A stretch of DNA of 64,000 nucleotides, taken from assembly GCF_000813345.1 (NCBI RefSeq), contig NZ_BBQF01000003.1, positions 372,001-436,000 of the forward strand, given 5' to 3'. This DNA comes from Sulfurospirillum arsenophilum NBRC 109478 (lineage in GTDB: Bacteria; Campylobacterota; Campylobacteria; Campylobacterales; Sulfurospirillaceae). Of the stretch, positions 40,520 to 49,246 are shown piece after piece. The notes beneath the pieces are model-generated. The model was not told the DNA's origin. It saw only the letters and a program-made list of their open reading frames with translations, and did not search any database. Every line of letters begins with the position of its first letter. Within the stretch, counting starts at the first letter, position 1. Both the position numbers and the translations under genes were made by a program.

Positions 40520-42704
40520 AGGTAAAGAGTAAAACAACTCGGTAGGTAATGAACGCTAGCACCCATGCTGTTGCAAAGGTAAAGATGACCAAATAAACGG
40601 TATATCGTGCTTCTTCTGCCTCTTTGGCAAAAACGGCTGTTGCTGCAAGGCATGGCAGATAGACCATAACAAAAACGATAAACGCCATAGCTGATGGGAA
40701 GCTGATGTTGTCTGTAATGATGGCGCGAAGTGAGGTGTCATCTTCACTGACTTTGTCTCCTAAAGAGTAAAGCACACCCAGTGTGGAAACAATAACCTCT
40801 TTGGCCGCAAGTCCGCTAAACGTTGCTACGCTCATTTTCCAGTCGAAGCCAAGTGGTGCAAAGGCAGGCTCAATCGTTTTACCGATCATACCAAGGTAGG
40901 TATGCTCCATTAATTTCTCGCGTTTTTCATTTTCTAAGGCTTGAATAGCATCTTCAACAGAAGCGCTTTTATCTTCGCCAACAGCTTCAGTAGCCTCTTT
41001 TTGAGTCTCTTCGAGAACACTTTGCTCTTCATTTACAGAGGGTTGGAGCGCTTCGATTTTTGTGGTGTATTCTTCTTCAATGAGTATGTTTTTTGGGTAT
41101 GAGCTGATAAACCAGATAAGCATTGACGCCATTAAAATGAACGTTCCCGCTTTTTTAACATACATGATTGACTTCGCATAGACTACAAACCATAGAAGTT
41201 TTAAGCTTGGAAGGCGATATTTTGGCATCTCCATAACGAAAGGTTCATCTTCACCTTTGAACGCACTTACACGAAGAATTTTAGCTGCTATGAGACCCAA
41301 GAGCGCACCTGAGATGTAAATGCCAAAGAGAACATTGCCTGCCATATCTTCTTCAAAAAAAGCACCCGCAAAAAGAACATACACAGGAAGGCGTGCTCCA
41401 CAACTCATGAAACCGATGACAAACATCGTGAGTAAACGGTCTTTTTTGTTTTTAAGCGTACGTGCTGCCATGTAGGCGGGAACAGAACAGCCAAAACCTG
41501 TAACAAGGGGTACAAAGCTTTTACCGTGAAGCCCAAACTTGTGAAAAAAGCCATCAAGCAAGAAGGCAGCGCGAGACATATATCCCGTCGTTTCTAAAAG
41601 GGCAATTCCCAAGAAAAGAATCATAATGTTAGGTAAGAACATCACAACACTTCCAACACCGGTGATGATTCCATCCACTATCAGTGATTTAAGCGCTTCA
41701 TTACCTATGGTACTTCCGACTGTTTCACCCAACCAACCAAAACTCGCTTCAATCCAGTCCATAGGGATTTGCCCCAGTGTAAACGTCAGTTGGAACAGTC
41801 CCCACATCAAGAAGATAAAAATAGGAAGACCAAAGAGCTTATGAATTAAAAGGGTGTCAATTTTTTGAGTAATATTTTTATTTTTTGTTTGAGTGACACT
41901 TAGTACTTCTGCACATAAACCTGCTGCAAAAGAGCTATGTTGGCGGTTGATAACTTCTTCAATCTCATCGGTTTGTGCGTACATGTAAATATGGCCAAGC
42001 GCGTTATTGAGAATGGGGTGTAACTCGATGTACAACGGTTGCTCATGCATTAATGCATAGATTTCTTTTTTCTGCCACAAAAGACCAACAGCTATTTGAC
42101 GGTTTGTAAGAGAATCTGCTTTAAAATGTTTATCATCTAAAAAGCATACGATAGTTTGGAGTTGTTCTTCGACTTCATTGCTATAAATCAATTTTGGTGC
42201 AATGAGAGGGTTTTTGGTTACATGTAAAATCTGATTGACGAGTAAATCAATATTTATTTTTAGTTTAGAGGATACGCGAATACAAGGAATTGAAAGGATT
42301 TTGCTCATTATTTCAGTCTGGACGATCATGCCTTCTTTGATTGCCTCATCGTCCATATTTAAAGCGATTACCATCTTTTTTTGAAGTTCCATAAGCTCTG
42401 TGGTCAGCATAAGGTTACGTTCTAAATTTGTGGAGTCTATAACATTTAAAATAAGGTCATATTCCCCTGTGAGTAAAAAGTCTTTAGTCACTTTTTCATC
42501 CGCTGAAAAATCTTCTAAGGAATAAAGACCGGGGAGATCAATAAATTCAATCGCAAATCCTTCAGTACTGAGATGTGCGGTTGCTTTCTCAACGGTGACA
42601 CCTGCAAAATTTCCAATTTTAAGGTTGGAGCCGCTGATAGCATTGGCAAGATGGCTTTTACCGACATTGGGTTGACCTACAAGTGCAATAACAATTTTTT
42701 TCAC
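40518..42704 (-). CDS. feoB: ferrous iron transporter FeoB
   Basis: 728 residues from GTG 42704, overlapping feoA by one base. The N-terminal G domain has 'VGQPNVGKSH' (G1), 'DLPGLYSL' (G3) and 'NMDD' (G4); a GDI-like helical region follows to ~270. The membrane core has the two Gate motifs with conserved Cys ('FVPLVTGFGCSVPAYMAAR' near 395 and 'LPCLAATAVFA' near 685). A highly charged ~70-residue loop rich in Glu/Lys (around 540-610) separates the helices. It imports Fe2+ across the inner membrane and is the main iron source for anaerobic cells. A bacterial FeoC is not seen. Confidence 0.95.
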   Translation of the reverse strand: MKKIVIALVGQPNVGKSHLANAISGSNLKIGNFAGVTVEKATAHLSTEGFAIEFIDLPGLYSLEDFSADEKVTKDFLLTGEYDLILNVIDSTNLERNLMLTTELMELQKKMVIALNMDDEAIKEGMIVQTEIMSKILSIPCIRVSSKLKINIDLLVNQILHVTKNPLIAPKLIYSNEVEEQLQTIVCFLDDKHFKADSLTNRQIAVGLLWQKKEIYALMHEQPLYIELHPILNNALGHIYMYAQTDEIEEVINRQHSSFAAGLCAEVLSVTQTKNKNITQKIDTLLIHKLFGLPIFIFLMWGLFQLTFTLGQIPMDWIEASFGWLGETVGSTIGNEALKSLIVDGIITGVGSVVMFLPNIMILFLGIALLETTGYMSRAAFLLDGFFHKFGLHGKSFVPLVTGFGCSVPAYMAARTLKNKKDRLLTMFVIGFMSCGARLPVYVLFAGAFFEEDMAGNVLFGIYISGALLGLIAAKILRVSAFKGEDEPFVMEMPKYRLPSLKLLWFVVYAKSIMYVKKAGTFILMASMLIWFISSYPKNILIEEEYTTKIEALQPSVNEEQSVLEETQKEATEAVGEDKSASVEDAIQALENEKREKLMEHTYLGMIGKTIEPAFAPLGFDWKMSVATFSGLAAKEVIVSTLGVLYSLGDKVSEDDTSLRAIITDNISFPSAMAFIVFVMVYLPCLAATAVFAKEAEEARYTVYLVIFTFATAWVLAFITYRVVLLFT

Positions 42705-42928
42705 TACTTAGCCTCCACTTCGATCATTTTTGCCTCATCAAAGCGAAGTGCTACTGAACTAAAACCTAGAGCTACTTTAAGGGTGTTTTTTTGAAGGCTT
42801 GTTTCAACGACTTCAACCTCTTTCCCGACACTTAAGCCCAATGATAATAGACGTTTTTTCAGTATGTGTTGCGCATGAATCTGTTTTATGAATGCTTTTT
42901 GATTTTTATTGATTTGCGATAAATCCAT
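42704..42928 (-). CDS. feoA: FeoA, SH3-like regulator of FeoB
   Basis: 74 residues. 'KAFIKQIHAQHILKKRLLSLGLSVGKEVEVVE' and 'VALGFSSVALRFDEAKMIEVE' follow the FeoA SH3-like fold. It binds FeoB in the cytoplasm and tunes uptake. It precedes feoB and overlaps its GTG start (TAGTG). The shared iron-type promoter element at 42978-43012 lies ~50 bases upstream. Confidence 0.93.
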   Translation of the reverse strand: MDLSQINKNQKAFIKQIHAQHILKKRLLSLGLSVGKEVEVVETSLQKNTLKVALGFSSVALRFDEAKMIEVEAK

Positions 42929-42977
42929 AAGTATTCCTTTCTTAATCTCATAACATAAGCGATATTATATATGCTAC

Positions 42978-43012
42978 TTCCTTTTATCTAAATAAAAACG
43001 ATTATTAAAATT
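42978..43012 (-). promoter_or_regulatory. iron-type promoter/operator element of feoAB
   Basis: On the minus strand an AT-rich element reads AATAATCG-TTTTTATTTA then GATAAAAGGAA. It aligns with 51250-51284, upstream of the FTR1-P19 operon, over 35 bases with only about 5 differences. It combines a Fur-like AATAAT..TTATT stretch with a -10-like TATAAA/GATAAA. Two unrelated iron operons sharing it points to a common regulator. Confidence 0.55.
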
Positions 43013-43068
43013 GAATATGAAATGGAGATGCTTTTTTGCAGTTTTTAATGTGAGTTATCGTTAAAAGG

Positions 43069-43566
43069 CTAGTTGGGAAGTATCGTTTTAGCAGTCTCTT
43101 CCAAAAGTGATTTGGGTACAAGCCCTAAAAAACGTTTCATCTCTTTGCCATCCTCTGAGAAAAAAGCAAACAGAGGAACGCCGTAAACACCGCCCACTGC
43201 TTTGCTAAAATATTCACTCGATTGGGGCTCTGAGATCACTTTAAAGGTCACGTTGTACTTTTTTAAAAAGGTGATGTCATCATCGCTGCGTGAACTTCCT
43301 CCTAAAATACCGATAACCTCTATTTGACCTTGATACTTCTGCGCCAATTCATTCAGGTAAGGGATTGCCTCTTTGCAGGCACCACACGTTTTGGTAAAAA
43401 AAAAGAGCAGGTAGGGTTTTTCATAGGAGAGCTTTAGACGAGCTTCTTTAGGGGTAAACGTACTTTGAATGGGCTTACTCTCACCAATGATGATGTGATT
43501 TTTTTGCGTGAGATTTTCACCACATCCGCTTAGAAATAAGATCAGAACCCATCCAAAGTAACGCAT
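43069..43566 (-). CDS. thioredoxin-like lipoprotein of the P19 iron operon (second of two)
   Basis: 165 residues from ATG 43566, giving a lipoprotein signal 'MRYFGWVLILFLSGCGEN'. The thioredoxin-like domain has 'FFFTKTCGACKEAIPYL' (CGAC active site) and the cis-Pro loop 'GVYGVPLFAFF'. It probably reduces disulfides or metal centres in the periplasm for the iron-uptake system. It overlaps the upstream gene by one base and is last in the operon, equivalent in place to Cj1665 of Campylobacter jejuni. Confidence 0.85.
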   Translation of the reverse strand: MRYFGWVLILFLSGCGENLTQKNHIIIGESKPIQSTFTPKEARLKLSYEKPYLLFFFTKTCGACKEAIPYLNELAQKYQGQIEVIGILGGSSRSDDDITFLKKYNVTFKVISEPQSSEYFSKAVGGVYGVPLFAFFSEDGKEMKRFLGLVPKSLLEETAKTILPN

Positions 43567-44051
43567 TAGAGATACTTCATAATGATTTTTTGAGCTTCCT
43601 TCCATGGCAGTTCACCATGGATGACCTCTTTTAAAACACCTTGATTGTCAATCAAAAACATAATCGGCACCGAGCGTACATTGTAACGTTTTGCGGTAAT
43701 ATCAATATCATCTTTTAAAAGTGGATAGTGAAATTTTGACTGGGCTTCAAAAGCGGCAATATCTTTGTTTTCATTGAGTGAATTCACCGCAATAATGGCT
43801 AATTTATCGGGATATTGCTCTTGTAATTGATCTAACAGTGGCATTGCTTCGGTACACGATGCACATCCCATCATCCAAAAGCGAAGCACAATGACTTTGC
43901 CAGCATAATTTGATAGCGTAACAGGATCACCACTGAGTGTTTTAGCCGAGAGTTCAGGTGCCTGTGCATTCATTTTGGCTTTTTGAGGGACTGCTGAGCA
44001 GGCATTGAAAAGCAGTGCAAAAAGTAGTAGTGTTAAAACAGATTTACGCAT
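43566..44051 (-). CDS. TlpA/ResA-like thioredoxin lipoprotein of the P19 iron operon
   Basis: 161 residues from ATG 44051 with lipobox 'LLLFALLFNACSA'. The redoxin domain has 'LRFWMMGCASCTEAMPLL' (CASC active site) and 'VRSVPIMFLIDNQG'. It overlaps the ABC ATPase gene by 8 bases and the next thioredoxin gene by one. It matches the place of Cj1664. Two periplasmic thioredoxin-like proteins suggest redox handling of iron or of the FTR1/P19 partners. Confidence 0.85.
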   Translation of the reverse strand: MRKSVLTLLLFALLFNACSAVPQKAKMNAQAPELSAKTLSGDPVTLSNYAGKVIVLRFWMMGCASCTEAMPLLDQLQEQYPDKLAIIAVNSLNENKDIAAFEAQSKFHYPLLKDDIDITAKRYNVRSVPIMFLIDNQGVLKEVIHGELPWKEAQKIIMKYL

Positions 44052-44706
44052 GAGGTATCTCCTCCATTTTGCCATGGCGAAGGTTGATAATGCGATCCGC
44101 ATAGCGCCCCAATTCTGGGTTATGCGTAATTAAAATGATCGTTTTGCCTTCTTCTCTTAAACGGCAAAAAAGATCGAGGATAACTTTTTCATTTTGTTCA
44201 TCCAAATTGCCCGTTGGTTCATCGGCAAGGAGAATTTCAGGGTCGTTAATGAGTGAACGAGCGATACACAAGCGTTGTTGTTCCCCTCCTGAAAGCTCGG
44301 AAGGACGGTGCGTTAAACGGTGTGAGAGTCCTACTTTTTCAAGCGCTGCTTTGGCATCCTCTTCATCCACACTGCTGTGGTAGTACTGCGCGAGCATGAT
44401 ATTTTCAAGCGCACTGAGGTAGGGAATGAGGTGAAATTGTTGAAAGATAAGCCCCACTTTTTCACGTCTGATAACCAGTTTTTGAGCCTCGTCTAAAGAA
44501 CCCGCATCTATGCCACCTAAGAGGTACTCACCGTTTGAGGGTGCATCCATCAACGAGAGAATGTTCAGAAGCGTTGTTTTTCCAGAACCCGACGGCCCCA
44601 TGATGCTGATCCACTCGCCTTTGTGTACACAGAGGTTGATGCCCTCTAATGCGATCACGTCGCCAAATTTTTTTTCAATGTTTTTAAGTTCTAATACAGA
44701 TGTCAT
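44044..44706 (-). CDS. ABC transporter ATP-binding protein (MacB/LolD type)
   Basis: 220 residues: Walker A 'GPSGSGKTTLLN', Q-loop 'GLIFQQFHLIP', signature 'LSGGEQQRLCIARSL', Walker B 'EILLADEPTGNLD', H-loop 'LITHNPELG'. Length and sequence fit the MacB/LolD family, which drives extraction or mechanotransmission rather than import. It partners the two FtsX-like permeases upstream and corresponds to Cj1663 in the C. jejuni P19 locus. Confidence 0.93.
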   Translation of the reverse strand: MTSVLELKNIEKKFGDVIALEGINLCVHKGEWISIMGPSGSGKTTLLNILSLMDAPSNGEYLLGGIDAGSLDEAQKLVIRREKVGLIFQQFHLIPYLSALENIMLAQYYHSSVDEEDAKAALEKVGLSHRLTHRPSELSGGEQQRLCIARSLINDPEILLADEPTGNLDEQNEKVILDLFCRLREEGKTIILITHNPELGRYADRIINLRHGKMEEIPHA

Positions 44707-44712
44707 AAAGAA

Positions 44713-45876
44713 TTATTCTCCTCTTAAAATAGTAGCCACAGGCAAGTTCAATGAACGCTTGATGGGAAAGTATGCGGCAATGGCTGCAAACAGCAGCGAT
44801 AAAATGGTTGCAATCGGAATCGATAAAAAACGAAAATCAATGCCAGAGCCAAAGATAACCGTGCCAAAAAATTGGGATAAAAAGAAGCCTAAAAATGCCC
44901 CTAACACCGAAGCAAGCAGGGTCATCAAAAAGGTTTCAGTGCCAAAAAGCGTGGCAACATTGCGTTTGGATGCTCCAAGAGCGCGAAGTAGGGCGATCTC
45001 TTTGGTGCGTGAAAAGATAATGGAGCTGAGCGTGGTATTGACACACATGGAGGTGATGAGCAGTACTGTAAAAGCCACCAATGCCATTAAGAATTTGATC
45101 TTATCTAAGATCAGACCCTCTGAGAGTGAGATACGCGCAAGAGGTTTGGCGCTGAAACTGCCTACTTTGGAAAGCTCTGAACTAATCGCATTGATCTGAT
45201 CAAAATCACCCAAGATCACTGCTTCAACCAGATGGATTTGCCCCGCTTTGCCTAAAACTTTTTGCGCCAAAGGAAGAGAGACAAAAAGAAGTCCATCTTC
45301 TTTATCGCCACTGGAGACAATCCCTTTGATGCGAATGGTTGTGGAAAAGCCACTCTGCTCATTGACCAAATTGATGCTTGAGCCCACTTTGAGCTCCATC
45401 TTTTTTGCCAGATCGACTCCGACAAGGGCATTGCGTTCGTCAAAATCAACGTTGATGTAGGTTCCTTGTACGACCTCTAAAAAAGGTTTAGCTACTTTCA
45501 TTCCTGCAAAGTCAACACCTGCCATCACGGCATCACCCAGACTTAAACGAACCGTTCCAAAGAGGTACGGGGAAGCACCTAAAAGGGAGCCTTTTGGGAT
45601 TACATGTAAAGACTTTTCATAATCGCTTTGATCGAAGAAAAGGGATTTTTCAACCGATTGCGGCGTGAAAAGCACATTCGCACCATACGCCTTCAGCTCT
45701 TTGCGCATTTTAGAGTCGATGTCCAGATAGACATTAACAAAAGCACCCGTTACGCACGCCCCCAGCATGATGGAGATAAAAATGATGAGGGTACGATCGT
45801 AACTGAAACGAAGGCTTTTAAATACCGAACGAAGTAAAAAAGTACTGCGTGAGGATTGTTTTTTATTTGCGACCAT
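44713..45876 (-). CDS. FtsX-like ABC permease (P19 iron locus)
   Basis: 387 residues from ATG 45876 ('GGAGGTGC' upstream). One N-terminal helix (~30-50), a ~200-residue periplasmic MacB-type domain, and three C-terminal helices from ~270 ('FLMALVAFTVLLITSMCVNT', 'FLMTLLASVLGAFLGFFLSQ', 'IPIATILSLLFAAIAAYFPI') with the coupling 'SRTKEIALLRALGASKRNV'. It overlaps the second permease gene by 14 bases; together they form a heterodimer equivalent to Cj1662/Cj1661. Confidence 0.88.
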   Translation of the reverse strand: MVANKKQSSRSTFLLRSVFKSLRFSYDRTLIIFISIMLGACVTGAFVNVYLDIDSKMRKELKAYGANVLFTPQSVEKSLFFDQSDYEKSLHVIPKGSLLGASPYLFGTVRLSLGDAVMAGVDFAGMKVAKPFLEVVQGTYINVDFDERNALVGVDLAKKMELKVGSSINLVNEQSGFSTTIRIKGIVSSGDKEDGLLFVSLPLAQKVLGKAGQIHLVEAVILGDFDQINAISSELSKVGSFSAKPLARISLSEGLILDKIKFLMALVAFTVLLITSMCVNTTLSSIIFSRTKEIALLRALGASKRNVATLFGTETFLMTLLASVLGAFLGFFLSQFFGTVIFGSGIDFRFLSIPIATILSLLFAAIAAYFPIKRSLNLPVATILRGE

Positions 45877-47140
45877 AAAGCACCTCCGCAGGTAAAAGAT
45901 CAATTACACGGCGCATTGGAAGCAGTGAGCCCACAAACGCGATAATCAGCGCAAAACTAATGGTGAGAGGTAAAATAATCCATGAAATTTCAACCGCATG
46001 CCCAAAGATACTGAGTGCGATGAGCATCGAAAGCCCATACCCTACAAGTGCTCCAACCGTTCCAGCGATGAGGGCGACACTGAGCGATTCTGCGATGAAA
46101 AGCGCGTAGATCGCAAGATTACTTGCTCCGAGCGCCTTTAACAGCCCGATCTCTTTTTTGCGACGGTGAATCTCCGATGCCATCAATGAAGCGATGCCAA
46201 TGGATGCTGCAATCAGTGCGATGATGCTGACCATTCCCATCAGCGATTGGATTTTTTTCACGACTTTGCTTTCGCCATCACTCACTTTCATCAGTGCCTT
46301 TGCCGTAGCACCTTTGTACTCTTCTTCGATTTGGTAGGCTATCGAGCTGACATAGGCGGTGCAGTACCAATGATCATACTCTAATGTGTCCAGTTCTGCA
46401 GGGTTACGTTTGGCTTTCATCGAGAGGTCATCCTCTGGAACGGTGAGGGCTGAGACTTCCACACGGGATATTTTTTCAGGTTTACCTAGCAGCGTTTGTG
46501 CCAAAGCCATGGACATCATGATCTTGCCTTCCACCTCTTGTGCACCTTTTAAAATACCCTTTACATGTAAAGATTTATCTGCAAGCATAACCGTGTCGCC
46601 AACCGCGATGTGGTGCTCTTTGGCGAGAGTTTCACCGACTAAAATATTTGCTTCCGTATCATCCTCTATCCACGCTCCCTCAACACTCCAAAACGGGTAG
46701 AGTGACTTGACGCCAATGCGGTAGTTTGGCTCATCCGCAATGGGGAGATTTTTATCAAAATAAGTGCCTACTATGGCAACAGGTATCGACTCTTTTGACC
46801 ACGCTACTTTCCCTTCTAAAAAAGGAGCATACGCGGCGATGTTATTGCGCCAGAATACCTCTTTGATTTTGGGAAGTTTGCTCTCATCCAAGTAAGCATC
46901 CTCTTGCAAAGGCTTAAAGGTTTTGCCTTCGATCTCCATACTCAGTGCGCCACCTTTGGGCAATACAATGATATTGGAGCCATAACTGCGAAGTTCAAGT
47001 GCGACCTTGTCGCCAATGCCAAGCGTAATGTTGAGCATTGAAGCGACCAGCATGGAGGCTAAAAAGATGGTCAAAAAGGCGAGCATCTTTTGGGTTTTAT
47101 TGCCCCAGAGGGCGCTTTTAAGGAGTTTGTATTCCATCAT
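45863..47140 (-). CDS. FtsX-like ABC permease (P19 iron locus, second subunit)
   Basis: 425 residues with the same MacB-type layout: helix 1 at ~17-40 ('MLAFLTIFLASMLVASMLNI'), a larger periplasmic domain, then three helices from ~305, with 'HRRKKEIGLLKALGASNLAI' as coupling region. A perfect TTTACATGTAAA (46560-46571) encodes 'LHVK' in the periplasmic part. The start overlaps the stop of the DUF2318 gene by 4 bases. Confidence 0.88.
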   Translation of the reverse strand: MMEYKLLKSALWGNKTQKMLAFLTIFLASMLVASMLNITLGIGDKVALELRSYGSNIIVLPKGGALSMEIEGKTFKPLQEDAYLDESKLPKIKEVFWRNNIAAYAPFLEGKVAWSKESIPVAIVGTYFDKNLPIADEPNYRIGVKSLYPFWSVEGAWIEDDTEANILVGETLAKEHHIAVGDTVMLADKSLHVKGILKGAQEVEGKIMMSMALAQTLLGKPEKISRVEVSALTVPEDDLSMKAKRNPAELDTLEYDHWYCTAYVSSIAYQIEEEYKGATAKALMKVSDGESKVVKKIQSLMGMVSIIALIAASIGIASLMASEIHRRKKEIGLLKALGASNLAIYALFIAESLSVALIAGTVGALVGYGLSMLIALSIFGHAVEISWIILPLTISFALIIAFVGSLLPMRRVIDLLPAEVLYGRK

Positions 47141-48549
47141 CTGCTAACCTCTCCTAACGCTTGGTAGCCTTGTGCTCTCCAGTGAGATTCACTGGCAGTA
47201 CCCACGTAACGTTCAGGATTTTCTTTAAATTTTTCATACGTATCGCTGTTTTCAAAGTAGTAGGTTTTTCCACCAAAAACATACGTTTTAGGAGCTTTGA
47301 GATTAATCAATTTGGCACCACTGACGGGATCACTTACACTTTTTTCCACGACCTCTGAGAAGTAGTTCACCCCTTTGAGAATCGTCTCTAGCTTGATGGT
47401 GATCTCTTTGCCATCAAATTCATATGGAAAAGGAATAGGGTTACATCCACCTTCTTTACCAACAGATGGAATAAAAATACGCACATTGCACGAGATACAA
47501 ATGAGCTCATCTCCTTTTTTAACATAGCCCATATCGCCACAAATCATGCACGCGTCAAAAACGGCAACTGGCGCGTCTTTCTCTTTGTAACGGTTAAGCA
47601 GAAAGAAGCGAATCTTATTGCCCTCATCTGTGATGTAGGCAAAACGGTGTAGGTCGTTGTCGCGTAACAGCTCCATTGGAATTTTAAATTCGCCATTCTC
47701 TGGCTCTAAAATCGTAGGTGTCGAAATGGTTGGCGGACGTGAAGTGACAAGATCGTAATAGAGTATAAATGTACTCATCACTAGCACGATAAGGATATTA
47801 CATGTAAAGACTTTTTGCAGATGCGCCCTCGTAGCACGAATGCGTCTAGAAGCGATAACACCCACATCTTCTTTACGCTCTTTTTGCGGTTGTTGACGTA
47901 GAAAAAGAGCGCTTAAGACAATGACGATGGCAAGGTAAACGTAGGTGAAAAATGAGGAGTAATGCAACACTTTGGCAACGGCTGAGAGAAGCCATGTTGA
48001 GGTTGGAAGCACACCTAAACGCATCAAGGCAATGCCAAGTTCCCCACAAATATCTAATAGCAAAAAGAGGGTGCTCAGGGTAATGGCGGAGTTTCGAACT
48101 CTAGGGCTGAGTGTTTCATTGACCTTTGTCATTAACCAGAAAAGTAGTAGGAGCAAACAGGCGCTCAAAATTACAATGCCCAAAGAGACGATGGAAAGCG
48201 TGTCTAAAAGCGCACCCTTCAGCAATGGAAAATCACGGCTAAGCGTGCCGTATTCTATACCAAAAGAGATCGCAAGCAGTGCCATGAGCGCCAGTTTAAC
48301 GCTTTTAAAGGGGAGCAGACACACAGCCCAGCCCAGAAGCAATAAAACGACGATAACACCGTTGGCATAGAGTTTAAGTGTGGTGTCCCAGAGATAGAGA
48401 TTGGCGAATTCAAAGAGTCCAATACCTATCCAAATACCGATAAAAGAGGCTAAAAAAGAGGTTTTGAGGCTGATGTGTTTGTTCCATAAAGCACTCAAAA
48501 GTGTAAAGCCCAGTAATGCTTGCATCACGTGGATAAAATAAATCGACAT
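47137..48549 (-). CDS. multi-helix membrane protein with DUF2318 Cys-rich domain and YHS-like end
   Basis: 470 residues from ATG 48549 ('AAGGACACGATGCA' upstream; the longer frame to 48642 lacks a site). About seven to eight helices occupy residues ~1-285. The DUF2318 domain has 'VFDACMICGDMGYV' and 'ELICISCNVRIF', two CxxC pairs that may bind iron or an Fe-S centre. The last ~55 residues ('VSDPVSGAKLINL...GGKTYYFENSDTYEKFKENPERYV') resemble a YHS domain, with the usual Cys residues replaced. Same place as Cj1660 in the P19 locus; a likely membrane redox partner for iron reduction. Confidence 0.82.
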   Translation of the reverse strand: MSIYFIHVMQALLGFTLLSALWNKHISLKTSFLASFIGIWIGIGLFEFANLYLWDTTLKLYANGVIVVLLLLGWAVCLLPFKSVKLALMALLAISFGIEYGTLSRDFPLLKGALLDTLSIVSLGIVILSACLLLLLFWLMTKVNETLSPRVRNSAITLSTLFLLLDICGELGIALMRLGVLPTSTWLLSAVAKVLHYSSFFTYVYLAIVIVLSALFLRQQPQKERKEDVGVIASRRIRATRAHLQKVFTCNILIVLVMSTFILYYDLVTSRPPTISTPTILEPENGEFKIPMELLRDNDLHRFAYITDEGNKIRFFLLNRYKEKDAPVAVFDACMICGDMGYVKKGDELICISCNVRIFIPSVGKEGGCNPIPFPYEFDGKEITIKLETILKGVNYFSEVVEKSVSDPVSGAKLINLKAPKTYVFGGKTYYFENSDTYEKFKENPERYVGTASESHWRAQGYQALGEVSR

Positions 48550-48660
48550 TGCATCGTGTCCTTCAACAAAAAACTTGCGTCTCTTTTCGTTTACATGTAA
48601 AAAAAAGAGACACAAATTTTGGGTAGAAAAAGAAGAGCGCAAAGGCTCTTCTTAGGGTTT

Positions 48661-49194
48661 TTAGTCTTTAATACCGGTGTATTTAAATTTGTATGTCGTT
48701 GTGAACGGTTCAAACCATTTACCAACACCTGATGCTGCATCAGCATGTCTTCCAAAACCTTGTTTTGAAGGATTGTCGATGGTAAATTTCAGTTCGTAGT
48801 TACCAACACCCAACATTTTCACGTTTGCACCGTAGTGAGGACCATCGGCTGCAACCATTGGCATAAATGTACCTTTTTTGCTTTTGCCAGTATCGAGGTT
48901 TTTAAGCTCATAACTCACGCTCAAATAAGGAACCCATTCACCTGCTGCAAAACCGTTGGTATTACCTTCCGTTGCGCTGATATCTGCTTCAAGATGCACA
49001 TCAGCTTGTGAAGGTGCTAGGTCGATACCTTTTGGCTCCATATCGATCGGTTTAAGGTACACAGCGGCTACGGTCATGTGATTCATCACGACCTCTTCAC
49101 CAATTGGGTACTCTTTCATCTCAGCCTCTGCGGCATGGGCTAACATAACGGCTACGCTCAGCGCTAATACTGATTTTGCCAACATTTTTAACAT
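48661..49194 (-). CDS. P19 periplasmic iron-uptake protein
   Basis: 177 residues with signal peptide 'LALSVAVMLAHAAEA' and 'AAGGAGGAAC' before the start. The mature protein is the immunoglobulin-like P19/FetP/Tp34 fold: 'IGEEVVMNHMTVAAVYLKPI' with the Met/His metal site, 'DVHLEADISATEGN', 'GEWVPYLSVSYEL', 'DGPHYGANVKMLG' and 'NPSKQGFGRHADAASGVG' with further His ligands. P19 binds copper and iron and works with the FTR1-like permease. Immediately downstream of it in a conserved order. Confidence 0.93.
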   Translation of the reverse strand: MLKMLAKSVLALSVAVMLAHAAEAEMKEYPIGEEVVMNHMTVAAVYLKPIDMEPKGIDLAPSQADVHLEADISATEGNTNGFAAGEWVPYLSVSYELKNLDTGKSKKGTFMPMVAADGPHYGANVKMLGVGNYELKFTIDNPSKQGFGRHADAASGVGKWFEPFTTTYKFKYTGIKD

Positions 49195-49246
49195 AGTTCC
49201 TCCTTAGAAAATTTAGATCTCAAAATCGTTCTCCTTTTTTTGAGAT

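Noticed and set aside
44510-45199. 229-codon plus-strand frame opposite the ABC transporter genes
   Set aside because: It lies antisense to two well-supported genes with complete motifs and has no recognisable domain or start site.
48549-48642. N-terminal extension of the DUF2318 membrane protein
   Set aside because: The extra residues derive from intergenic sequence including a TTTACATGTAAA copy; the shorter start has AAGGA at good spacing.
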